Below, piece by piece: positions 54,960 through 64,000 of a DNA stretch of 64,000 nucleotides (within the stretch, counting starts at the first letter, position 1; each line of letters starts with the position of its first letter). The DNA is from Siphonodentalium dalli (lineage: Eukaryota; Mollusca; Scaphopoda; Gadilida; Siphonodentaliidae), in contig CP136061.1 in assembly GCA_032622095.1 (NCBI GenBank), positions 22,570,991 through 22,634,990 on the forward strand. Direction: 5' to 3'. Under the pieces are notes generated by a model that did not search any database, was not told the origin of the DNA, and saw only the letters and a program-made list of their open reading frames with translations. The translations under genes and the position numbers were made by a program.

Positions 54960-56140
54960 ATTTACATAGTGAGGTCCCCAGATGGTGAATTTAGTGTTGC
55001 TAACCCATACAGCATGCTAGCATCACCAAATACACCCGCCAGGGACCTAATTCTGCTTAGTCCTCATCTTCTGGGAAGTATCCTAAGTATCAAATTGACA
55101 GTTTGATTTAGTCACTTTTTCCACCTGTTCAGTTTCAATGTCCCCCTAATTTGCAGAAGATAAAATGCATAATTGAGGTGCTCAATGGGTGTGTATCACC
55201 AACTTCAACTGTAGGACTTCATTGATTTAGTAACTTTTTTCCACCTGTTCAGTTTCAATGTCCCCCTAATTTGCAGAAGATAAAATGCATAATTGAGGTG
55301 CTCAATGGGTGTGTATCACCAACTTCAACTGTAGGACTTCAATCTGTTCCTTGGTTTTATTGGCCATTGAGGCCTAATCAGATTGAGGATGAATTTGGTG
55401 ATGCTAGCCTGCCTTACAGAATATTGTCATTAAATCCACATTTTTGGGACCTAATTCTGCAAATGTCAGACATACTAAATTCAGGTTTGGCCATTTCATA
55501 TTATTGTTTTAATCACCAATTATCCAGATGAAATCATACGACTAATATTCAAAGAAAAATGGGGGGGGGGGGGGGGGTATATATTGGATTAAATTTGTCT
55601 TCTATCTGGCATTTGCAGAATGAGTTCCCCAGAGGGTGAATTTAGTTATGCTACCCTGCACAGCAGTCTAGCATCACCAAATACACTAGCCAGGGTCCTC
55701 ATTCTGCTTAGGCCTCATCTTCTGGGAAGTATATAGGCACTTAAATTGACATTTTTACTTACTTTAGCCCTTCTGTTTAGTTTCTATATCCCCTAATTTG
55801 TGAATATAAAATGCATAATTGAGGTGCCCAATGGGTGCACATCACCAACTTTAACTGGAGAACTTCAATCTAATGCTATGTCTCCCATAGCAGTTGAGGC
55901 CTACACAGAATGAGGTCCCCAGAGGGTGAATTTGGTGATGCTAGCCCGCATTGCAGGATTGTGTCATTAAATTCACCCTTTGGGGACCTCATTCTGCAAA
56001 TGTCAGCCAATTTGTTCAGGCCTGTCTGTTCGAATATTATGTTCTTAACCACCAGTATCCAGTTGAACTCATTATACCCTGATTTTGCAAAGAAAACTTG
56101 GGGGGGGGGGGGGGTATATTGGATTGAATTTGTCAGTCTC
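54960..56140. repeat. Cluster of 91-bp hairpin repeats in tandem segments
   Basis: Hairpin units lie at about 54969-55056, 55380-55460, 55616-55707 and 55906-55997. A linking segment (CCACCTGTTCAGTTTCAATG...) is duplicated with an exact 120-bp step (55111 and 55231) and recurs at 55760. G runs at 55561-55577 and 56101-56114 occupy the same relative place in two larger (about 530-bp) copies, each followed by TATATTGGATT(A/G)AATTTGTC. Confidence 0.8.
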
Positions 56141-56159
56141 TATGTCAGACTGTTCTCCC

Positions 56160-57125
56160 ATCCATCCATCTGTCATTATGTCTCTATCCGTCCATCAATT
56201 GTTTTCTTCTCCAGATACATATTAAAGACCAAATGGGTTTATATATTTAGGTGTGGATGTCCCCCAGGTGACTCACATTCAGATTTGTTCAAATGAGTTC
56301 ATCAGGTCAAATAGGTGAGAAGTCAGGGCCATAACTCTTTCCTTCCATAGTAATTCTTAAAACAATTTCTTCTCCAGAACAATCTGGACTATTTAGATTA
56401 TGTTTGGTATGGATGGTCCTTCGGTGACTGGGGTTTAGATTTTTTCAGATTTGGGGTCATTTTAGGAAAATCAGTTCAGTTCAACTCTTAAAATCTAATG
56501 TCTGAAATTACCAAATGAATGGATCTCATGGATGGGGATTCACGTTTGTTCAAATAGGGGCGGAGATAAGAGATTGAATTACCAACCAGCCACCCTACAC
56601 GTGCTCCGGTGGAGCTATAGTCGTCACTCCTCGTCCATCCATCGTCTGTCCGTCCATCCGTCCGACAACAATTATTTGAACATCTTCTCCTCTGGAACCA
56701 TAAGACCAAATGGGTTCATATTTGGTGTGGATGTTCCTTAGGTGATTCTCATTCAGATTTGTTCAAATGCGGTCACTGGGTCAAATAGTTGCGAAGCCAG
56801 GGCCATAACTCTTTCCCACCATAGTAATTCTTTTAAACATCTTCAGAACAATAAGACCGAATGGTTTCATATTTGGTGTGGATGTTCCCTAGGTGACTCA
56901 CATTCAGATTTGTTCAAATGAGTTCACTTGAAATAGTTGCGAAGCCAGGGCCATAACTCTTTCCCTCCATAGTATTCTTAAAGTGACTTCTTCTCAAATA
57001 CCATCAGGCTATATGGGTTCATATTTGGTATGGAGGATCCTTGGGTGACTGGGGTTCAGATTTGTTCAAATCAGGTCACTGGGTCAAATGTGGGCGGGGC
57101 CAGGGACATAACTCCAAATGTTTTG
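56160..57125. repeat. Molluscan dispersed repeat, second and third blocks
   Basis: CATATTTGGTGTGGATGTTC, CAGATTTGTTCAAATG and GGGCCATAACTCTTTCC recur several times, and GGTGGAGCTATAGTCGTCAC lies at 56608. It matches the block at 53781-54640. Confidence 0.72.
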
Positions 57126-58230
57126 TTTTAGATTTAACTCTTTAGATATCTACTTCTTTTAAAGTGATTATGAAAAGTTCTGACTGTTGTGGTCTCCAGT
57201 GTCCCAGTCTTATCAGTCTTTGCAGTCTGGTGAGCGACCCCACAGTCATTGACTGTCTTGTTATTTACTTTATCGCTTGTTTTCACTTGACTTGACCTTT
57301 ACTCGATTAACAGTTGTAATATTAGCGACTTACATTGAATCATCATTGAAACCGAGTCATCTGATAAATGAATATGCTATTGTGAAACTCATATTTTTGG
57401 AATGCCAGGTAGTTTGAAGTGTTATCCGGGTACAGTGTGACACATCTTGTTGTCCCTACACGACCATGCGTATATGATCTTTTACCCGTGTTAAGTGTGT
57501 GGGTACCTGAGTCAGGCGGACTTTATACTACACATACATCATCATTACATTCAGATATTTGTTCTGTGTGCTTTTAATATGTAACGTAATTGACTGTGAG
57601 ATATCCGGGGTGAGGTGGTGATATTCACAATAGTGTCGGCAGTCCTATCAGCTATCTCCCCGGCGTTGCTACGTGCTAATCAATTGGAATCCAAATTAGC
57701 ACTGGTGTAGCTCAATTAGCTAAACTACGTAAACGTAATCCTGTAACTGAGTTATTGCAGATGGCATGTAACATTAGTTCTTTAAATTACAACGGACCTG
57801 AAATTCCATGGCTTCGACTAGATTAACCACGCAGCAATGAAAACATCGCCCCCATATATAGTTAACCATTTCTGTACTAAACAATAATTGTATTTGTCCC
57901 CACATCCGGTTGTAACTAGCAATCTGATTGGTTACAACGCCACGTTAAATCACCATGTCCCCCATCACCATTGTCAGTGGGGTATAAGAGAACGTGCGCA
58001 AAACATCGGGGGTATATGAGCACGTGAAACATCGGGGGTATATGAATGACCCTTGAACTGGCAGTTTCCTCCAATCGTGACGTTGCTGTCGCACGCCGAA
58101 TTTGACGTCACCTGACGCCGGATCCTTAGGTCAGCTACTGAATTATTCTTATTGGTGTGAATTAATCGGATAACCTATGAAAAACACACTTAAATTGAGG
58201 AGACATGGTTATTGTTGTGGGGACAAAATC
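57126..58230. other. Intergenic, nothing recognised
   Basis: Only a short direct repeat ACATCGGGGGTATATGA (58002 and 58028) was noticed. It resembles the arm of the hairpin that follows. Confidence 0.4.
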
Positions 58231-58371
58231 GTTATCTCCGGCAACATCGTGGGGTACATGGAGATTTAATACCTGGATGTCTCGTTTTGAACCCATCGGC
58301 TCCGCCTCGGGGTTCAAAATCGACATCCAGGTATTAAATCTCCATGTACCCCCGATGTTGCCGAAGATAAC
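58231..58371. repeat. Long hairpin, about 63-bp arms
   Basis: GTTATCTCCGGCAACATCGT and GGAGATTTAATACCTGGATG (left) are mirrored by the right arm ending at 58371. The loop CATCGGCTCCGCCTC is 14-15 bp. Only a few mismatches. Confidence 0.93.
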
Positions 58372-58888
58372 TAATATTATACCATGATTGCCTATTCTAT
58401 TATGGGTATAGCACCCATTTTGTAAACTTCATCATTACACCCTATACTGTGGGTATACAGCTTCCTACTGTGGGTATAAATTTCTGCTGTGGGTGTAAAT
58501 GTTCAAACGTAATTTCATGTATACCCATAGTAGAACTACATCGTAGTTAGCAAAATAGTTCCTATGTCACATTCATTTAAAATTGGAAGTTGTCATGATA
58601 TCAATTAGATATGAGGAAAATTGTCTGAATTTCAATCAAATGTAGCATTGTAGCTTGCTAGTGCTATATTAACTAGGAAACATATATGAATGATAATTCC
58701 AAGTGACTGATCGCTCAGAAACAGAATGACGTCATGACGTTAATGTAAGCATCACTACGCGTGATGCATATTCCTTATAGCGTCATGTTTGTGTCTCTCT
58801 GGTGAGGATACACATTCAAAGTAAACAGCGGGGTAGTTGAATTCGCGAACAAAATTACAAAAATAATAATTATGGCATAAATAAAATA
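58372..58888. other. Intergenic, nothing recognised
   Basis: CTGTGGGTATA phrases repeat three times near 58447-58495. Otherwise featureless. Confidence 0.4.
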
Positions 58889-59024
58889 CACGCATAGTAG
58901 CCGAGAGTACAACATTTTCACCACTCGTGGTATTGTGGTTTTAACCACTTGCCAAAAGGCTCGTGGTTAAAACCACAATTCCACTCGTGGTGAAAATTTG
59001 GTATTCTCGGCTACTATGGGTGTA
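58889..59024. repeat. Long hairpin with nested palindromes
   Basis: ATAGTAGCCGAGAGTAC to GTATTCTCGGCTACTAT frame the hairpin. Each arm also contains CCACTCGTGG and GTGGTTTTAACCAC, which are themselves palindromic. The loop is TTGCCAAAAGGCTC. Confidence 0.92.
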
Positions 59025-59034
59025 TTCTATATTT

Positions 59035-62000
59035 ACCCCATAGGATATGTTCAGATAATAAGTTTAACCCTTTCTTTACTAAATAATAGTTGATGGGTAT
59101 TTATCCCATAGGATATGTTCAGATAATAGAGGGCCCCTCCCCCCCCCTTTTCGTACGCCGGATTCGACCCATTTTGGACCCGTACGACGGATTAAAGTAA
59201 CAAATTATAAGCTGGATTCCGGATTCATGTATTTATATAAACGGATTCCATTTCGGGTGAAATATTGCGATTTGGTTCCTCATTTGGTCATAATAGATCA
59301 TAATATCATGAATTTTATATGGGATCCAATCTGATGCACACTCTTATAGGACTTAGTCCGTATATATTCGTTTGTATACGGTGCTCTTTATCTTTCCGGT
59401 CATTATTTGCGGCAACATATCTCAAAAATTGCCCCAAAGACATAGCAAAACAATTTGGATGATGGACTGCCAATTATATTTCCGTGAAAATGCGCTGTGG
59501 GCATAAACTTAACCCACAATTCAAAAATATGTATGTTATATTGGGCTACCATCAACATACAAACAACGGTACCTCCGATGGCTAGTTAAAACAATATAAC
59601 CTTGGCAGGATGGTGTGTGGGTTTCAACCATGCTATATGTAAAACTGTTTACTCTCCGACACTTAGCTATATCATCAAACACATTAATTCAAATGGCGTT
59701 TGTTTGGCGGTTTACATGCGATATGTTAAGCATGATTGTTAATATTATTATCTGGGACCCAAGCGGCCATATACACGCATGCAAATACATGGATGTGTAT
59801 TGTTTGACTACCAGTGGATATATACATATTATCGGGAGCTCCAACTCCCGTGCTACATGCATATATTTATATATCAAAATCAATATGTAATCATCGATTA
59901 ATCCCCAATTTTCTAGTGGAGCGTGCTCATTATGTTATTGATCTGTCCGACCGTCTGTCCATCCATCATTCGGTATTGGTTTATGTGTGGTGGCTTAAGA
60001 TACGTATCAACTTTCTAAACTTAATTTAGTATTTGGGTTTTCTAACACAGAGTGCAGGCCGAGACCACGTGTTCGGTGATCGCCGGCCAATTTCCGCTAT
60101 AGAATAGGGTCCCCCTTTTTTGTTGGGATTTCCTTCCATGTGCGTCCGCATGTGAGGGCATTGGTAAGTCCAAACTGGTTTTACTGGGATTACTGATCCG
60201 GTGCAGGTTGGGTTCAAGTTTGGAGTCCACCCGAGGGTTTTACATGTGTTATCACATCGGGGTATTAATTCTGGGTCAATATATCACGCCCATATAAAGA
60301 GCGTTTAATTTATTAGTTTTTACACGGGAATGTGATAAAGATCGGTTAATCAAAGGAAGTCTAGACGCATATTCTATACCTTTGTTACTCATTTTGTAAA
60401 CTGTCGCAAGGTAGACTGCTCTGGACCTCATTGGTGAAGTTTCCACTACCGAGGTTCAAGACGGGGTGCCTTTATATGTGGGACCTGCTCATATATTATG
60501 GGTATAACAAAAACTAATCTATAATATCATGTAAACTGGACGTGAAATCGGTATTTGTTTCTTAAACTGGATTCCGGATTCCAGGGTCAATTTGAAGCTG
60601 GATTCCGGATTCCATCGTCATTTTAAAACTGGATTCCGGACTCAAGGGGGGAGGGGGAAGGGGCCCTCATAATAAGTTTAACCCTTTATATTCTAAAGTA
60701 TCATTGATGAGTAGTTATCCCATAGGAAATGTTCAGATAATAAGTTTAACCCTTTCTATTCTAAAGTATCATTGGTGAGTAGTTATCCCATAGGAAATGT
60801 TCAGATAATAAGTTTAACCCTTTCTATTCTAAAGTATCATTGATGAGTAGTTATCCCATAAGAAATGTTCAGATAATAAGTTTAACCCTTTCTATTGAAT
60901 CTATTCTAAAGCATCATTGATGAGTGGTTATCCCATAGGAAATGTTCAGATAATAAGTTTTACCCTTTCTATACTAAAGCATCATTGACGAGTAGTCACC
61001 ACATAGGAAATGTTCAAATAATAAGTTTGACACTTTCTACATTAAATCTTCATTGATGAGTAGTTATCCCATAGGAAATGTTCAGATAATAAGTTTGACA
61101 CTTTCTACATTAAATCTTCATTGATGAGTAGTTATCCCGTAGGAAATGTTCAGATAATAAGTTTAACACTTTCTACATTAAATCTTCATTGATGAGTAGT
61201 TATCCCATAGGAAATGTTCAGATAATAAGTTTAACACTTTCTACATTAAATCTTCATTGATGAGTAGTTATCCCATAGGAAATGTTCAGATAATAAGTTT
61301 GACACTTTCTACATTAAATCTTCATTGATGAGTAGTTATCCCGTAGGAAATGTTCAGATAATAAGTTTAACACTTTCTACATTAAATCATCATTGATCAG
61401 TAGTTATCCCGTAGGAAATGTTCAGATAATAAGTTTGACACTTTCTACATTAAATCTTCACTGATGAGTAGTTATCCCATAGGAAATGTTCAGATAGTAA
61501 GTTTAACACTTTCTACATTAAATCTTCATTGATGAGTAGTTATCCCATAGGAAATGTTCAGATAATAAGTTTAACCCTTTCTTCATTAAATCTTCATTGA
61601 TGAGTAGTTATCCCGTAGGAAATGTTCAGATAATAAGTTTAACCCTTTCTACATTAAATCTTCATTGATGAGTAGTTATCCCGTAGGAAATGTTCAGATA
61701 ATAAGTTTAACACTTTCTACATTAAATCTTCATTGATGAGTAGTTATCCCATAGGAAATCTTCAGATAATTAGTTTAACACTTTCTACATTAAATCTTCA
61801 TTGATGAGTAGTTATCCCATAGGAAATGTTCAGATAATAAGTTTAACCCTTTCTTCATTAAATCTTCATTGATGAGTAGTTATCCCGTAGGAAATGTTCA
61901 GATAATAAGTTTAACACTTTCTACATTAAATCTTCATTGATGAGTAGTTATCCCGAAGGAAATGTTCAGATAATAAGTTTAACACTTTCTACATTAAATC

Positions 62001-62043
62001 TTCATTGATGAGTAGTTATCCCATAGGAAATGTTCAGATAATA
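59035..62043. repeat. 68-bp satellite array, interrupted by a mobile element
   Basis: Unit TAAGTTTAACACTTTCTACA, TTAAATCTTCATTGATGAGT, AGTTATCCCATAGGAAATGT, TCAGATAA. About 1.4 diverged copies lie at 59035-59128 and about 20 more at 60669-62043. The two blocks are separated by an inserted element. Left-most units (CTATTCTAAAGTATCATTG) differ from the right-hand majority (CTACATTAAATCTTCATTG), so the array is younger and more uniform toward the right. Confidence 0.95.
59129..60668. mobile_element. 1,540-bp element inserted in the satellite, 6-bp target duplication
   Basis: The left end GAGGGCCCCTCCCCCCCCC and the right end GGGGGGAGGGGGAAGGGGCC plus CTC are inverted repeats. The satellite motif ATAATA is present on both sides (59123-59128 and 60669-60674), although an uninterrupted unit has it once. 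Sub-terminal GGATTCCGGATTC repeats lie near both ends: three on the right (about 60566-60645), one or two on the left (about 59213). The interior shows no transposase; frames are at most about 90 codons. It is therefore a non-autonomous DNA element of unknown superfamily. Confidence 0.85.
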
Positions 62044-62284
62044 AAAAATATGAATCCTACACTTTCTATTGTCTGTCGTCTTCTCCTGTATCCCACATGA
62101 ACATCCCGCGATCAGATATGAATAATAGACCGTTCCAATGTATAATATTGTGACTATAAGTGGGATAATCCATTTAGAATAGAAGGGGATAATCAGTTTG
62201 TTTCCAAGAAATTTGTCTTTATCCCCCGCATTCGAAGTTTGGCCTGGGGGGGAGGGGGGGGGGGTAGAAATGGGTTTCGTCCGT
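62044..62284. other. Satellite edge, nothing else recognised
   Basis: A G-rich run (GGGGGGGAGGGGGGGGGGGT) lies near 62246. No gene. Confidence 0.4.
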
Positions 62285-62299
62285 ATATAGTAAAAAAAT

Positions 62300-62408
62300 T
62301 GCTGAAGGGTACACATGGTTTGAAAATGTGCTGAAGGGTACACATGGTTTGAAAATGTGCTGAAGGGTACACATGGTTTGAAAATGTGCTGAAGGGTACA
62401 CAGGGTTT
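62300..62408. repeat. 29-bp tandem repeat, about four copies
   Basis: GCTGAAGGGTACACATGGTT plus TGAAAATGT, nearly identical copies. Confidence 0.95.
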
Positions 62409-62867
62409 GTGATCGCCACTAATGCAGTTACTTTAACAGTGTTCCTGAAAGTCTGGCACCCATCAGCAGTTTTTTATTTATCAGTTGATGTTAATTTTCC
62501 TTGGAATATATACAATCTTTCTCTTATATAAATAATGGAAGGCATGGAAATTTAAAGTAATTTAGTACGAGATTTCAAAACATGTGAACCATTCAACACA
62601 TTTTTAAAACCTGCAGTGTGTCCGTCAGCATTTTTTGTTTTGGTGAAAATAACTCTGTACGTCCACCCGAAAAAAAATTAGAGCTCTTTATCTCAGGCAT
62701 CAGTCGGATTTGAATGATCTTTGATGCGCTCACGAACCAACGTGTGGGAGGGATATCCACATGGAACGGGTTTCCTCCATTCATTTTTGCAAGGTTTATG
62801 GCACGTTTATTGTCCACCGACTCATATTAAGATGAGACGATATCTATTATATATTTTGGAAAATCTG
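62409..62867. other. Intergenic, nothing recognised
   Basis: AT-rich spacer before the 627-bp repeat. Confidence 0.4.
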
Positions 62868-64000
62868 TCTGTGTGTCTGTCTGTCTGTTCGCGATGGACT
62901 CGAAAACGGCCGATCCGATTTCGATGAAACTTGGTATGTGGGGGGCACTTTCGGCCGGGGACTGGCATGAGCCTATTAATTGTCCCGTGCGACGTGACCT
63001 TGACCTTGAAATCGAGTCATTTCAAGGTCAAACGCCCGAGTATCACGGGATTTCGATGACAATTAGTGTCTGGAGATACTTTCGTATGGGGAGTGTCCTA
63101 AGACGTGACCTTGACTTTGAAATCGGGTCAATTCAAGGTCAAATCGCGAATATTTATGGGATTTCGACGATATTTGATACGTATGGTTACTTTTGTCCAC
63201 TTGGTGTTTTGGACGGGTCGAGTCGTGACCCCGACCTGACCTTGACCTTCAAAATGATCAATTCCAGGACAAATCGGGTAAAACCGGATGGATTTCGACG
63301 GGTACTTTTGTCGGGTACTTTTGTCCGGGCAGTGTTTTGGACGGGTCAAATCGTGACCCCACCTGACCTTGACCTTCAAAATGGACAATTCAAGGTCAAA
63401 TCGCGCAATTCGCCGAAAAGCAGAGAGGAAACAGCCCGGACGAAGTCGGGTCCACCTGCTAGTCTATTATATTTTTGGGAAATCTGTCTGTCTGTGTGTC
63501 TGTCTGTCTGTGTGTTCGCGATAGACTCGAAAACGGCCGAGCCGATTTCGATGAAACTTGGTATCCGGGGTACTTTCGGCAGGGGAGTGGCATGGGCCTG
63601 TTAACTGGCCCGTGCGACGTGACCTTGACCTTGAAATCGGGTCATTTAAAGGTCGAACGCCCGAGTATCACGGGATTTCGATGAAAATTAGTGTCTGGTG
63701 ATACTTTCGTATGGGGAGTGTCGTAAGCATATTCGTTTGCCCGTGCGACGTGACATTGACCTTGAAAATCGAGTCAATTCAAGGTCAAATCACGAATTTT
63801 GATGGGATTTCGACGAAATTTGATACGTGGGGTTACTTTTGTCCACTGAGTGTTTTGGACGGGTCGAGTCGTGACCCCGACCTGACCTTGACCTTCAAAA
63901 TGATCAATTCGAGGTCAAATCTGGTAAAACCGGATGGAAGTCGACGGGTACTTTTGTCCGGGCAGTGTTTTGGACGGGTAAAATCGTGACCCCCACCTGA
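62868..64000. repeat. 627-bp direct repeat, 1.8 copies, truncated by window edge
   Basis: TCTGTCTGTCTGTTCGCGAT followed by GACTCGAAAACGGCC (62897 and 63524) sets the 627-bp step. Both copies continue GATTTCGATGAAACTTGGTA, then alternating blocks of (C)GTGACCTTGACCTT and TCAAGGTCAAAT. A 243-codon plus frame (62873-63604) runs through it, but it is explained by the low stop content of this GC-richer repeat, not by a protein family I recognise. The second copy continues beyond 64,000. Confidence 0.85.

Noticed and set aside
62873-63604. 243-codon plus frame
   Set aside because: Lies wholly in a dispersed 627-bp repeat full of GTCTGTCTGTC and AGGTCA words; no protein family recognised and the second copy is not kept open in the same way.

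Overview
The window is 64 kb of AT-rich, repeat-dominated, gene-poor eukaryotic DNA. It most likely comes from a mollusc, probably a bivalve. Three things suggest this: an intronless nicotinic-type Cys-loop receptor gene, a widespread repeat family carrying phrases such as GGGCCATAACTCT, and TAACCC (TTAGGG-type) units inside a minisatellite. The species cannot be named from the sequence alone.

Genes. (1) A four-exon plus-strand gene was assembled by hand from 15,680 to 27,424. It encodes an unassigned 108-residue protein with a signal peptide, seven extracellular cysteines and a hydrophobic C-terminus. Exons: 15680-15725, 22117-22204, 24947-25071, 27357-27424. (2) A probable paralogue begins at 50,009: a signal-peptide exon of identical length and phase, with a weaker second-exon candidate at 50,380. 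(3) A single-exon minus-strand nicotinic-receptor-like gene lies at 36,298-37,542. (4) A probable terminal exon with poly(A) signal lies at 5,165-5,438. Broken genes include the 3' end of a non-LTR retrotransposon (25.9-26.5 kb, inside intron 3 of gene 1) and a frameshifted transposase-like gene (48.5-49.3 kb).

Layout. 0-15 kb: MITEs, a pair of inverted 501-bp elements, and tandem arrays (73, 40, 26, 30/24, about 25 and 31 bp), plus a tRNA-like SINE at 12.65 kb. 15.7-27.4 kb: gene 1, whose 6.4-kb intron 1 holds 52-bp and 38-bp satellites. The 3' ends of exons 2 and 3, with their splice donors, are each tandemly multiplied. 27.9-36 kb: fold-back elements, a segmental duplication and short arrays. 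36.3-38.3 kb: the receptor gene, followed upstream by decayed tandem copies of its own 5' end. 39-50 kb: intergenic repeats, including a higher-order 106-bp array. 50-58 kb: paralogue exon(s) and bivalve-type dispersed repeats. 59-62 kb: a 68-bp satellite split by a 1,540-bp inserted element with a 6-bp target duplication. 62.9-64 kb: a 627-bp repeat running off the edge.

Two themes recur. One is palindromic DNA at several scales, including TTAA-flanked elements built as a palindrome of palindromes. The other is local tandem duplication of functional gene edges (splice donors, signal-peptide/5' region). All coordinates and alignments were made by eye. No database search was run.
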